This document shows, one piece after another, positions 39,219-53,280 of a stretch of 64,000 nucleotides of DNA; position 1 is the first letter of the stretch; each line of letters opens with the position of its first letter. Made by a program: the position numbers and the translations under genes. A model generated the notes under the pieces. The model saw only the letters and a program-made list of their open reading frames with translations. It had not been told where the DNA came from and made no database searches. Source of the DNA: Sapria himalayana (lineage: Eukaryota > Streptophyta > Magnoliopsida > Malpighiales > Rafflesiaceae); assembly GCA_029783825.1 (NCBI GenBank), contig JAREIK010002658.1:210459-274458 (forward strand), written 5' to 3'.

Positions 39219-41319
39219 AAGAAAGCTTGACAAATAGACAAAAAGACATAAAGACATAAAGACATATAGACATATAGGCATATAGGCATATATTCTGATA
39301 AACAGATAGAGTGATAAAAAATAGACTGAATGATTGATAAATATAAAATTTTTATATAGATAAATCGATAGATAGATAAACAAATAAAGAAATAAATCAA
39401 TAGACATATAGATAGACAGACAGACAAATAGACATAATGATAAATAGAAAAATAAAAAGATTGATAGATATACATATAAATAGATAGACGAATAGAAAGA
39501 TAGACTGATAGATATATAGAAATAAAAAAAAGATAGCTAGATAAATAGACAAACAGATAGATATATCTATAGACAGCTAGATAGAAATATAGATAAATAT
39601 ACAGATAAAAAGATATATAGATAGACGGATAGATAGATAGACGGATAGATAGATAGACGGATAGATAGATAGACAACTAGATAGATAGACATAATGACAT
39701 GGAGACATAGAGATATATAGACATATCTTCTGATAGACAGATAGAGTGATAAAAAATAGACTGAATGATTGATAAACAAATAACTGATAGATAGACAGAC
39801 AAAAATGATAGATAGATAAATAGATAGACAAATATATAAATAAATAAATAGATAGACATATAAAAAATAGACAAATAGAAATATAGATAAATCTACATAT
39901 AAATAGATAGACAATTAGAAAGATAGACTGATAGATAGATAGAAATAAAGATTGATAAATAGATAGATAGATTGACATATAGTTAGATAGATAGATAAAT
40001 AGAAAGATAGATATACATATAGATAGATAGACATATAGATAGAAATATAGATAGATAGATAAATAGATAAATAGATAAATAGATAGATAGATTGACAGAA
40101 AGAGAAATAAACAAATATATAGATAAATATATAGATAGATAGATAGACAGATATACAAATAGATAGATAGATACATAGATAGACAAATAAAAAAAATAGA
40201 TATAAAAAGATAGATATATAAACAAAAAGTTATATATATATATATATAGTTAGGTAGATAAATAGACAGATAGACACATAGACAGATAGACAGATTGTCA
40301 GATAGACAAATAGATAGATATACAAATATACTTATTAATGGATAGACATACAGATAGATAAAAATATAGATGGATAGAAAGATAGATAGAAAAATAGAGA
40401 TAAAGATACACAGATAAACAGATAAACAAATTGACAGATAGATAGATTGATAGATAGACATATATATTGATTAAAAAATTGATAGATAAATAGATAGATA
40501 AATATATATACATACATATAGATAGATAAATAGATAGATTGGTTGATTTATTGATACATAAATTGATATATATATATATATATATGCAAATAGAAAGAAA
40601 GATATATATATATATAGGAAAATGTAAAAATAGGTAGATAGAATATGCAAATAAAAAGAAAGATATATATATATATATATATATATAGGAAAATAGAAAG
40701 ATAGGTAGATAGATAGATAGACATATAGACCTATAGAATGATTGATAGATAACTAGATCGACAAATATATAGATAGAAAGATAGATTTATAGACATATTG
40801 ATATATAAACATATAGATAAATAGACAGATATACAGATAGATAGATATATAGATTGTTAAATATATAGAGATAGATAGATAGTTAGACAGATAGATAGGT
40901 AGATATATAGATAGATATTTAGATATAAAGATAGATATATAGGTTGATAGATCAAAGGAAAGTAGATAGATTCATAAATAGATAGATAGACAGATAGAAT
41001 GATAGAATGATAGACAGATAGATATAAAAAATAGATAAATAGAATGATAGATAGATAGAAAGATTGAAAGATATATAGATAGTTAAATGGATAAAAGGAT
41101 TGACATATAGACAAATAGACATATAGATAAATATATAAATAGATAAATAAATAAACAGATTAGTAGATAATAAGATAATAAGATAGATAGATTGATAGAT
41201 AAAAAGATTAAAAAATTGATAGATATAAAGACAAAAAATACATAGATAAATAATTAAATTATTATAATGATAGATAGTTATATAGATAGATAGATAGATA
41301 GATAGAGAGATAGATAGAT

Positions 41320-41320
<1 letters not shown>

Positions 41321-41356
<36 letters not shown>
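41321..41356. repeat. (TA)n microsatellite
   Basis: Pure TA run of about 36 bp in the second TAGA block. Confidence 0.9.
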
Positions 41357-41365
<9 letters not shown>

Positions 41366-43845
41366 TTAGAAAGATAGAAAGATAAATAGATAGATAGATA
41401 AATAATGAGATAAATTGATAAATAAATATATAGATAGAAAAAAAGATAAATTGATAGAAAGATTAGTGGATTGATTGATACATTGATAGATTGATAAACA
41501 TACAAATATATAGATAGATAGATAAACAGATAGATAGATAGATAAACAGATAGATAGAAAGAAATTAAAGATAGAAAGATAGCCAGATAGACAAATTGAT
41601 ACATAGATTGATAAATACATAGATATAAAGACTAATAGACAGATTGACCAATAGATAGATAGAAAGATAGACTTATAGATAGATAGATAGATATACAAAT
41701 AAATAGATAGATAGATAGACACACATATGCACATTAAGATAATTATACATATAGAAAAATAGATAGATATATATATATATATATAGTATAACATAAAGAC
41801 ATATAATGGATATACATATTGACAAATAGATTCTAGATAGATAGATAGATAGGCAGAGAGACAGATATATAGATAGATAGTTAGATAGATAAAAATATTT
41901 ATGGACAAATAGAATCATAGAATGATAGAATGATAGAATGATAGAATGACAGATTGATATATAAATATATAAACATATAAATAGATAGATAGATAGACTA
42001 AAAGAAAGATATATGATATACATATAGATAGATAGACATATAGATAGATAGATTGATTGATTGACAAATAGTCAGAAACACAGATTGAAAAATAAAAAGA
42101 TAGACAAAATGATAGACTAATAAATAGATAGACAAGATAGACAGACAAATATATATTTACATAGATAGATAGATAGGTTGATAGGTACGTAGATAGGTAT
42201 ATAAATAGAAACATAGATAGAAATGTGGATAAATAGACAGAAAGATTGATAGATCGACATAAAGATAAATAAACAGATAAACAAATAAATAGATAGACAG
42301 ATCGACAAATATATATATATATATATATATAATTAGATAGATAGAAAAATTGACAAACAAATAGATCAATAGATAGACAAGTATATAGATAGATAGTAGA
42401 TATAAAGACTATTATATAGATAGATAGATTGATAGGAAAATAGATAGATAGATAGATAGATTGATTGATTGACATATTGACAAATTAATAGATAGATAGA
42501 TAGATAGACCAATAGATCGAAAAGAAGTTTGATAGATATATAAATAGATAGACTGATAGACACAGATAGATTGATAGAGAGATAAACAAATAGATAGATA
42601 GACATATATACATATTAATAGATATACAGATAGAATAATAATCAAATAGGCTGATAGACTAATAGAATGATAGATAGATAGATAGAAATAATAATAGACA
42701 AAAAGACATATAGATCAATTTACAGATAGATAGATAGTTAGTTAGATATATAGATATCATTTTTAGACAGATTTACAAATATACAGATAGACAGATAGAT
42801 ATATATATATATATATATAGATAGATACACACATAGACACCTTGAAAAATAGATAAAAGATAGACAGATAGATAGATAGATAGACTGATAGACATATAGA
42901 TATAGAAATAGATAGACAAATTTTAAGATAGATAGATAGATGGATAGATAGAGAGGCTAATAGACATAAAGATAAATAGACAGACAGACAGACAGATAGA
43001 TAGATAGATAGATATAAATACATAAAAAGATAGATAGATAGACAAATAAAATGATAGATAGCTAGACAGATAGAGAGATAGAGAGATAGAAAGATTGATA
43101 GATAGACATATTAACAGATAGTCAAATAGACAGATTGACATATAGAAAGATTGAAAAATAGATAGATAGATAGATATATAAATAGGCGGATAGAAAGATC
43201 GACACATAAATATTTAAAAAGATACATAGATAAACTGATAGTTAGATAGATCGATAGATCGATAGATTGATTGATTAATAGAGACAAAGGTTTATTAAAA
43301 AATAGATAGAGAGAAAGATAGATAGAGAGTCATATAGATAGATATATAGATCGATTGATTGATTATTTGATTGATTGATTGATTGATAGATGGATAGATA
43401 GATAGATAGATAGGCAGATATAAAGATAGATAGAAGATAGAGAGATAAATTGATAGATTGATAAATAGAATGATAGAATGATAGAGATAGATAAATAAAC
43501 TAATAGACAGATAAATAGATAGAAAGATAGATTGATAGATGGATAGACAAATAGATATATAGAAAGAAAGATAGAACGATAGAAAGATAGAAAGATAGAA
43601 AGATGGATATACAAACATACTGATAGATAGACAGACAGATAGATAGATAAACAGATATACACATAGACTGATTGATAGATAGAAATATAGAAAGATAGAC
43701 AAATGGAAAGATAGTTATGTAAATAGGTTTACATGTTGACTAGTAGATAGATAGAGAGATAGATAGAAAATAAACACACAAATAGATAGATATCTAGATA
43801 GTCAAATAGATAGATAGATAGTCATATAGATAGTTAGATAGATAA

Positions 43846-43854
<9 letters not shown>

Positions 43855-43896
<42 letters not shown>
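43855..43896. repeat. (TA)n microsatellite
   Basis: Pure TA run of about 42 bp in the second TAGA block. Confidence 0.9.
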
Positions 43897-43900
<4 letters not shown>

Positions 43901-45097
43901 AATAGATAGATCGATAATAAAATTGACAGATAGGCAAATAGGTAGATAGAAAAATATATAAATAGACAAATAGATTGATAAACATATAGACAAATAGACA
44001 AATAGATAGATAAGCTAATTGATAAATATATACATAAATAGATAGATAGATAGACTGATAGATAGATACCAGATAGATAGAGATCCAGATATATAGATGG
44101 GATAGATAGATAGATAAATAGATAGACATATAGACATGGATAGATACGCCAGTTAGATAGATATACAAATAAATAGATAGATAGATAGATCAAAAGTTAG
44201 ATAAATATATAGACAGATTGACAAATAGATAGAAAGATAGATAGATAAATAGATAAATAAATAGAAAGATAGATAGATATAGAGATTAACAAATAGATAG
44301 TTAGATTGATAGATAGATAAATAAATAGATATAAAAATAGATAGAAAAATAGAATGATAGACAAATATATAGTTTGATAGATAGATAGATAGATAACCTG
44401 ATAAACTAATAGACTAATAGGCTAATAGATAGATAAAAAGATTGATAGATCTATACATAGTTAGATATATAGATAGGTAGATACATAAATAGATAGATAG
44501 TCAGTTAGATAGTTACACAGATAGACACATAGATAAATACACATATAGATAGATAGACAGAAAGAAAGATAGATAGATAGATAAACAAATAGGCATATAA
44601 ATAAAAGACAGATCGACATATAGATAGTTAGATAGATAAATAGACAAATAGATAGCTATATAGATAAATAAATAGACAGATAGATAAATAGATAGACAAA
44701 CAAATAGATAGATAGATAAATAAATAGATAGATAGATAAATAGATAGAAAGATAGATAGATTGATTGATATATAGATAGAAAGATAGAATAATTGATTGA
44801 TATATAAATAGATAGAAATCTAGACAGATAGACATATACGCATATACACATAATGATGGATAGATAGTTTGATAGACTGAATGACTCAAAAACATTTAAA
44901 CTGATTGACAAATAGATAGATAGATATATATATATATATATGTATGTATATTGATTGATAGATATGTATTCAAGTAGATAAATAAATAAACATATAGATA
45001 GGCAAATAGAATGATACCCTGATGGACATATAGATATATAAACATATAGACATATCAACATATAGAAAGATATAAAAATAGACAGATAAATAGCTAG

Positions 45098-45112
45098 CAC
45101 TACAAAAAAATG
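45098..45112 (+). repeat. CACTA terminal repeat, 5' end of element 3
   Basis: Reads CACTACAAAAAAATG, a canonical CACTA start, immediately after the TAGA array. Confidence 0.88.
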
Positions 45113-45510
45113 TCTATTTAGCTTGGGAAATTTTGCTATGGAAAAATTCTTAGTTAAATAAAAAGTTTTAGCTATGGAATAGAAAGAAATTTTAGATTTT
45201 ACATTGAATTACAAATTTGTGATGTATTTGGGATGGAAATTTTTGATTTAAAATTGTCCCTGGCTAATATTGTCGTAGATTTTCGCACAAAGAAAATTGT
45301 AAATTTTGCAATAGATTTACCAAAGTATTCTCCTTATCTAAATCCATCGCTAAATAATTATTTAAATTTTTTATGATTTTATATTTATTCGCAAACAATT
45401 ATTCCTTAAATGTTAATTTTCTCAATATATATGCATTTAGCTAGGAATTTTTTCCTAGCTATTTGTGCTAGGGATAATTTTAGTTGCTAATGTCTAATGA
45501 TTTAACTTTT
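45113..45510. repeat. Subterminal repeats, 5' end of element 3
   Basis: Decayed versions of TTTAGCTAGGGA and TCGCTAAAT motifs; fewer and more diverged than in element 2. Confidence 0.8.
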
Positions 45511-46240
45511 TTTTAATATATTATTTGTTTTAATATTTTATTTAATTTTGTATATTAAATGTATATCATGGTCTATAGATGAGCAATCCTTGAAAGTTAC
45601 ATTCTCTTCATATAATTTTAAAAATAGGATATTATAAATAAATACTTTTAAAAATATATAAATACAAAAAAAATTTATATTAATAAGAACTAAAATAACA
45701 TTTTTTATAATTACACATTTTTAAAAAATTATACAAAAAATTTTTCTAAAATTATTAATTAAGAAATTTAAAAATTTATATTTAAAATACATTAAATAAT
45801 TAATTCTATAATTATAATAATTATTAAAGATAATTTAAAAAATAAATGAACATACATTAAAATTTCTACTAATAAAAAACTAAAATAATTTTTTGTATGA
45901 TTAAATATAAAATAATTACAAAAATATCTGAATTAATGAATAAACTAGTAGATATTAATATTATTTTATGTTAAAAAAATATTTTTATGATTATAAACAA
46001 CTTTTAAAAAAATAATTACAAAAAAAATTGAAAATTTTGAATTATAAAAGAAATTTAAAATCTTTCATTAAATTTAAAAGAAAATAAATTAATATTTAAA
46101 GATAAATACATATATGTTTGCCCCTACTGAAATTTATAAGAATTAAATAATTGAGTAAAATTTTTACTATTCATAGTTTATGCCTATGAGGTGTTAAAGC
46201 ATTATAAAACCAAATTTTTTAATTGGTTACATCTAAGAGA
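45511..46240. other. AT-rich 5' region of element 3
   Basis: Up to about 46,160 it matches 36,280-36,890 in reverse complement. No gene. Confidence 0.65.
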
Positions 46241-46259
46241 GATATATAAATAGACATAT

Positions 46260-49200
46260 GAAATTTATGAGATAGAGAAGCATTACTAATTACATACTAT
46301 ACTGGTAATGTATCTCTTAACATTCTTCATGATAAATTAAATTTTAAAGATGTTTTAGTAGTTCTTAAGATAAAAAAAATTATTAGCTATTAGTCAACTT
46401 ATTCATGACAATGATTGTTATTTGAATTTAACTTTTTCAGTTTTTGTTATCAATGACTCTATACAGTAGATAATGACAAATTATCATAAATAAAATTTTT
46501 TTTTATCCTTTATCATTAAAAAATTAAAACTTATATTATTACAAAATCTCAAGTAGTATACTCAAAAATTTGGTATGCTTGTTTAGTGCATTCTAATTAT
46601 GCCTTTTTAAAAAATTTAGAAAATAAAAAAGTTATTTCTGTTTCCAATTGGATAGTTAAGGATACTCCTTGCACTAATTATCAACTTGGAAACTATCGCA
46701 AAGGATTATTTAATAAATCAAAAATTACTTTGAGTTTTCATCTTGAAAAAATTCACAGTGATATAATTAGCCCAATATTCTTATTTCCATAGATAAATTT
46801 TAATACAATGTTATTTTTATTGAATGATTTTATCCGATACATATGTGTATATCCTTTAAGATACAAATCTAATTTTTACCCATGTTTTAAAAATTTTCAA
46901 ATGTTAGTTGAAAAAATTTTTGATAAAAACTTTGTAATATGATGGAGGAGATGAGTTTTCTTCAAGTAATTTTTCAAATCATTTGCTTCAATATGGGATT
47001 AAATAAATATCATATTTACATACTGATGAACAAAATGAATTAGGTGATTAGCTGAGATAAAACATAGACATATTGTAGAAATAAGTTTGACTCTTGTTTT
47101 CCATGCTAATGTCCCTTTAAAATCTGGTTGATACCTTCTTAATTGCAACTTATGTCTTATCTTATTAATATACTACATATATATTTTATTGGTAATAATT
47201 ATTCATATTTTAAATTATTTAGCTATCATCCAAGTTACTATATCTTATGTGTTTTTGGTACGCTATTTTTTATTTATTTAAAAACCTCTAACATGCACAA
47301 ATCTTCAAAAAATGTTGTATCTTGTTCTTACTTATGATATAATTTTTTACACAAATGTTATAGATGTCTTGATCTACCATCAAATTAGATTTACATTTCT
47401 CAACACGTAGTATTTAATGATATTTATTTTCTTTATATAAAAAATAAATTATCTTTCTTTTATAGTCTTTCCATTACAAGTTTTTCTAATCTTGATGAAT
47501 AGTTTTCAACAATTTTTTTTATTGTTAGCAATGATCCTAAGACACTAAAAAAATTCTCTCAAGGTTCTCCATCGGCATTGCTTCCATGCAAGAAGAACTT
47601 TCTACTATTCATGTTAATAACACTTGTCTTTAAAGTTATTGGCAACAAATAGGTACATTGCACCAAATTCAAAGAATATGATATCATTGACTACTTTAAA
47701 GCATGTTTAGTTGCTAAGAGATTTTACCAAATTCGTATACTTGATTTTGGTGAAACATTTGGCCATTGTCAAGGCTACCACTAGTCATCTCATCCTCTCT
47801 ATTGTCAATAATCTCTTCCTAATTGGTTATCTCTTTGAGAAGTTTTTCATGAAATAATATCCTAGTTTTGTGAGAACAATCTGCCTGGATTGTGTTTGTC
47901 TTCTACATAAGTCTATATGTGGCATTAAACAAGCCCCTTGTGCTTGGGTTGCTAAACATTTGTCGAAACTCTTTTTTTTAGTTTTAAATTCAGTCAAGCT
48001 GATAACTCTTTATTCATTCATCACACAATAATCTTGTCGTCTTTATTGTTTATCTTGATGACATAATTCTTATTGGTAATGACATCTTTTTTATACATTA
48101 ACTCATTACTTGACTGAATGATGATTTCTCTTTGAAGTATTTATGCAATCTCAATTATTTTTTGGGGATAGAGGTTAAAAATTTTCCGATGCCACTTTGT
48201 TTACTCAAACTAAATATGCACATGACCTGTTAGTTAAAACAAACATGCTTGATGCTACAAAAATAAATTCCCCCATTGCCCACAAACCTACTCCTCTTCC
48301 AGATGATGAGCATCTCACTAATCCTATAACTTACCAATGGCTTTGTGGGTCCCTTCAATGTCTCACCTTAACTCGCCTTGATTATAAGTATGCTGTAAAC
48401 TTAGTCAGTCAACACTTCTAAAATCCAACCATGGACTTTCATGTAGTCAAACACATACTTAGTTGCATCAAGGAAACCCTAACATGTGGTTTGAGATATT
48501 TATAATAAATTTTACTTACTTTTAATGCCTTTATAATGTAGATTAGGTAAGTAATCCTTTTAACTCAACAAATTACTTAATTTTTGCATCTTTCTTGAAT
48601 TAAAATACATTAATTTTGCTTCAAATAAGTAATTTACTATCTCTCATTCTGGTACAAAAGTATAATATCACACCAAGGTCACTAATGTTACTAATCTCAT
48701 GTGACTATAATATCTTCTCCATGACATTGGCATTCAACCTGAATGCCACCCTCTCCTTCTTTATGACAATCAAAATGTTATTCACACTTATTACATAATA
48801 ATATTTTTCATGCTTGCATCAAAATATTTGAAATTAACTATCATTTTATTCATGAAAATACATCAATTTTGGTTCCAAGAAGTAACATACTATCTCCCAC
48901 TCTAGTGCATAAACATATTATTGCACCATGGTCACTACTATTGTAGATCTCATGTGACTCCAATATCTTCTCCATGACATTGGCATTCAACCCGAACATC
49001 AACCTCTACTCCTTTGTGACAATCAAAATGTTATTCACTTATTACATAATCATATGTTTTATGCTTGCATCAAATACATTGAATTTGACTACCATTTTAT
49101 TCATGAAAATGTCATGCTCAGCATCTTTAACTCTGTCATCTTTCCTCTAAACAAATTGTTGATATTTTCATGAAAGTTTACAATACCTTTTATTTAATGA

Positions 49201-49261
49201 CTTTCAATACAAGTTTAACACTCATTCTTCTACATTGCCATGCTTGAAGGGGGGAGGGGGG
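46260..49261 (+). pseudogene. Ty1/copia pol remnant (protease end, integrase, RT, RNase H)
   Basis: Plus strand, frame changing many times. Region after the protease: LNILHDKLNFKDVLVV. GAG-pre-integrase: QLGNYRKGLFN and FHLEKIHSD (46,586-46,792). Integrase core: CVYPLRYKSNFYPCF, then a decayed H-T-x-E-Q-N-G segment and KHRHIVE (about 47,020-47,090). Reverse transcriptase: RTKFKEYD, YFKACLVAKRF, HKSICGIKQAP, the active-site YLDD at 48,051 (usually YVDD), then FTQTKYAHDLLVKTNML and LTRLDYKYAVNLVSQH. RNase H follows and contains a 253-bp tandem duplication. Gag and the 5' LTR are missing. The order identifies a copia element; many stops make it dead. Confidence 0.9.
48600..49106 (+). repeat. 253-bp tandem duplication in copia RNase H
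   Basis: Two diverged units, 48,600-48,852 and 48,853-49,106, each with a TACTATCTCYCA piece, a CATGTGACT piece and GACATTGGCATTCAACC (at 48,723 and 48,976). In coding terms both units span the S-x-S-S-x-E-A-E-Y-R region and the DNQNAIH-like region. Confidence 0.85.
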
Positions 49262-49262
49262 T
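49247..49262 (+). other. Copia polypurine tract and likely 3' LTR start
   Basis: GAAGGGGGGAGGGGGG followed directly by TGAAAATGAACAC. A purine run ending in TG just after the pol stop is where plus-strand synthesis starts and the 3' LTR begins. The LTR end is not found. Confidence 0.6.
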
Positions 49263-52085
49263 GAAAATGAACACACTACGAATAAAACCAAATAGATAAA
49301 GATCTAGCAAAGAATTTTTTTTAAGAAATGACTATCGCTAGCAACAATCTTCATTTTACTAAAATATTTTTTTCTATTCTTTATTTTCCTAGAATCATAA
49401 TCAGAATATGATCTCTAGTTCAAAAATATATTCTTTCTTTCAATATTTTATTTTCTAGCAGTTGCCTTCTTAGTGCATAAAAATATATGTAATACTGTAT
49501 ATTAAACAAGCAAGTAATTCTTTTTTCTTTCAATAATGATTTAAGATCGCCTTTATCACGTATATGTAAATTTATATGTACATGTATATCATTCATAACA
49601 TCCACTTATAAATTTATACATCATATATAACAACATCAATATATCTATATATATTTATAGATTTTCATACATATATGCATATGCATATATACATATGATG
49701 CTCTGTGTGTGTGTGTGTGTGTGTTTGTGTGTGTGTGCATCCATTTAATTTTCAAATATATATATATAATGTATATTAATTTAGTTTTATGATGATTTTT
49801 TGCAATGTAAGTGCTGATTGAAAGGATCTTGAACATTATCCGATACATTTGATGGAGGTATAATACTATTTGATATATTTTCAATGATAATTACTTGACA
49901 TTTGTTAGAATATTTTTTGATCAACACTAAATGTTTTCCATAAAATGTCATGAAAATCTGACTTTTTTAACTATTTTATTTGAAATGTGATAAATATTCA
50001 TGATTTTTTATCCTTTTATATATATATTTTTTATTTTTTATATATTGGTGAAATATTTTAAAATCATTTTAGGTCAAGTTTTTATGACTTCAAATATTTA
50101 TGAATATTTTTTTATTTTTTTAAAATTGTATAACATGTTCATATTTTAGTTTTATATAAGATATTTAAATCATTAAAAGTGTATGTTGTTTAACTTTTTA
50201 CTAGCAAGTGTAACAAGAGTTTTTACTCATATTCAAAATGAACAATAATTTGCAGACATATATAAAAATATCTATATTTCTATTTTGATGAAGCAGGATT
50301 GATTTTATGATGTCAAATATCAATGAATTGTTTTGGAATTATAATAAACAAAGTCAAGTGTCATACAACAAATGTTAAAATATATCAAAATAAATCATAT
50401 ATCATTAAAACTCATATATCATTAAACAAATGTTTGATATTATTGAATATTATTGAAACTTATCAATTTGTATAAAAATCCAACAAATAAAATTGAAGAT
50501 CATTGATATGTGGGGAAAAGTCAACTATGGGTGGGTGAAGATTCATCTTGCTTGCTCTTTCATTTGAGAGCCCTTCTTGTTCATTTATAAAATGTTTTTT
50601 TTTCATATTTTTAATCATCCAAATCTTAAGTGTTATTAGTATGTATTTTATTTTATTGTTTATTTTTTTTCATTATTTCTTATGAATTTTCTATTTCAAA
50701 TTATTTGATGTATGTTTTATTTTTGTAAGACCAACAAATATAATTTATTCATGAACTATAAAAAATATGCTAACATAACTTACATACTTATTGAAAATGA
50801 TTAAAATTGATCAAAAAAATTTCATATGCAATAATAAAAAGTCGTATAATTTATAAAATTTAAATATAATTGAATAACATGGAATTGTCATCAAATGCTA
50901 CCAAACATATTCTATCATTCTCAAGTAATACCAAGAGAATCATTGAATATTTCTCATTGAAAGCACATCATATATTATTAAAAATTTTCAGAATATCTTT
51001 AAAACTAAATAGATTCAATACAAAAAAAAAATAATCATGAGATTTCATTAAATATATATTTTAAAAAGACATCAAATAACATTGAATATGGCAAGATGTA
51101 CAATAATGTATTAATGTTATTTGATTCATGTAATATATAAACTTAAGTCATTTTTATCTTAAGATATGAATATATTCATATATTCATATTTTATAAATGA
51201 ATAACTTGTTATCATCTTTATTGTTCTGGATATGAATAAAGAGTTAATTCAAATAAGTTAGAAGTAAGTGATAAATTTGAGCGATAAGAATCACTTGTTA
51301 AAATAATTAGACATCAATTATTGTTCTACTTTTTTAGAGGATATAAAGAATCTAGATGCATTGACTTTGTAAAAATTATATAAAATTTTTTTCGTGATAT
51401 CTAAAATGTCTCATGATTTTTATTTTTATTGTGTTTATTGTATATTAAAGTCTATCATATTTATGATTGTGAATATTATTTTAGATAGGAAAATCAAATT
51501 ACAATCAATATTATTGAAAATTTATTATAATAGAAAGATTAAGATAATACATAGATGAGACTTCAGGATCAAATTCCTACATTACAACAAAATAAATATG
51601 ATGAAGTATATGATAAAAGTTAAATTTGTACAGATCATAATAGTTAGATTGAAAATGATCTTATAATTTTTATCTTTTTCTGACTTTATGATTTGTACAA
51701 TTTTTTATGTTTTAGTTTTATTTTGAAAGATTATGTTACCATTTTTTATTTTATAAGTATTAATTATAATTTTAAATTAAAGAATTTTTTTATGTTATTT
51801 AATTTTTTTAATACATAATTTTAAACTTTCTAAATACTAGGTATGTATGTATATATTTTGTATTTCCATTATGTATACATGTATCTACACAATAATTTCT
51901 ATCTATATACAATGTGTATATGTATATATTTAATATGAGTATATATACACATAGCATTCTCTATACATTATGTATGTATTTTGTATATTGTAATACAGAA
52001 TAATTATATTATGTGTATACATGGATATACACATAACAATTAGCACTTATATGTTATGTATAATATATTGATATAATGATGCCAT
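49262..52085. other. AT-rich stretch, possible copia LTR at its start
   Basis: No genes recognised. The first part may be the copia 3' LTR. A TG run lies at 49,701-49,738. The rest is low-complexity A/T sequence with the phrase ATCAAATATCATTGAA in several variants (50,300-51,100), of unknown meaning. Confidence 0.45.
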
Positions 52086-52270
52086 CATGCTTAGCACTTG
52101 CTACCTGCACACACTGTCCAAGGGACATGGCCCACAGGGGTCTAGGGTCTAGGGCCTGGGCCCTTGTTAGGTGGACCAGGTGCCAAGGCCAGGCCCTGAC
52201 GAGGGCATGCCAGGCTCTCATTGTTTAAACCCAGGCTATTCTGGGTTTGGCATGTGCTGGGCTAGGCAAT
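52086..52270. other. GC-rich island
   Basis: About 185 bp well above the local GC level, with GGGTCTAGGGTCTAGGGCC, inverted GGCC/GGGCC pieces and CCAGGC/GCCTGG repeats. No coding frame is obvious. It does not resemble either neighbour and may be a fragment of another repeat. Confidence 0.5.
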
Positions 52271-53045
52271 AGCCATTCTCATCACAATTGTTGGCAAAGA
52301 TTTTAATGAGAATTATCTGGAGTATCTTCATTTCTTTTTTCTTTTAAGTTTGAGGTGATGAATATATATAATATTCTTTATATCTACTACACTATTTTAA
52401 TTTATGTATTATTTATTTCACTTGTATCTAGTCTAGGCAGTGTAGTGCTTTATATAGATGGCATGCTCCAAACACTTTTGCTTTTGTTCTTTAAAAAAGC
52501 ATCTTGAGTCTTGGGGCAGTCTCCAACATGTTAGCTGAAATATGGTGGTGGTGACGACATTATTACTTTTATTTCTCCCACTTTGATATCATGTTTAATA
52601 ATATAAATTCATGCATTTAGGTGCCTCATCCCTAATGAAACCAAACCTGTAAAAGAGACCGAGTACAATGCCACACATAAGAAGAAATACATGATGAAAT
52701 TTTTCTTCGAGAGCATGTTAAATTTATAAAATAGAAAGCATGTTATGATTGAATTAGCATCATGGTTATTAGAGATTGTATAATTTTGTTTTGGCACGTG
52801 CTATTTTTTTGTTTTGTTTTGGAAGATAAAAATTCTATTTGTCTGGGCATTTACTGTTTTGATTTTCACTGGGAAACTATTTTTATTTTCTATTTGTCAA
52901 TTAGTTTTCATAAAGACTGAAGCCTATTCAATTTGTTAATGATACTAGGTTTCTACTTACCATGCATAGTTCGATGTTCTAAAAGTGTAATACTTTGCCT
53001 CATGTGCTAGCTCTTGTGGTGTGCTAATCTTTTTTTTCAGAGTCA
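52271..53045. other. Unassigned stretch
   Basis: Moderately AT-rich and non-repetitive. The 62-codon minus-strand frame at 52,609-52,797 has a hydrophobic centre but no recognisable family. I make no call. Confidence 0.35.
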
Positions 53046-53221
53046 TGTGGTGCATGACATGCATTGTATATGTACATATACCGAGTATATAAATATGAAT
53101 ATACTTGGTATATATGTAAGTATATACTGAGTATATACGTAGGTATATACCAAGTATGTACATAAGTGGGTGCATATATTTATTGTAGACATGTATATAT
53201 TGTCATATATACACACACATT
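53046..53221. repeat. 23-bp near-palindromic repeat, block 1
   Basis: A few units of the TATATACNNAGTATATACGTA type, then a segment (GGGTGCATATATTTATT and ACATGTATATATTGTCATA) that occurs again at 54,515-54,570. Confidence 0.75.
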
Positions 53222-53280
53222 TAGCTAGGGATTGATCCCTATCTAAATTTTCCTAGCTAAATTAATATTTTCTTGTTGTG
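53222..53280 (-). repeat. Stray CACTA 5' terminus (59 bp)
   Basis: Read on the minus strand it starts CACAACAAGAAAATA and contains AGCTAGGAAAATTTAG and AGGGATCAATCCCTAGC. It matches the last 60 bp of element 2 (37,709-37,767) better than any other end, so it is a broken-off 5' terminus of the family inside element 3. A TCTA array follows directly. Confidence 0.75.

Larger units (their letters stand above)
37768..45097 (+). repeat. Degenerate TAGA array, second block (7.3 kb)
   Basis: Same unit, variants and polarity as the first block. It contains higher-order copies (see findings) and embedded TA runs. It is bounded on both sides by 5' termini of CACTA elements that point away from it. Minus-strand frames of up to 304 codons are Y-L-S-I artefacts. 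Confidence 0.95.

Noticed and set aside
52100..52150. Interstitial telomere
   Set aside because: Only two TCTAGGG units, not the plant TTTAGGG unit, and no run of them.
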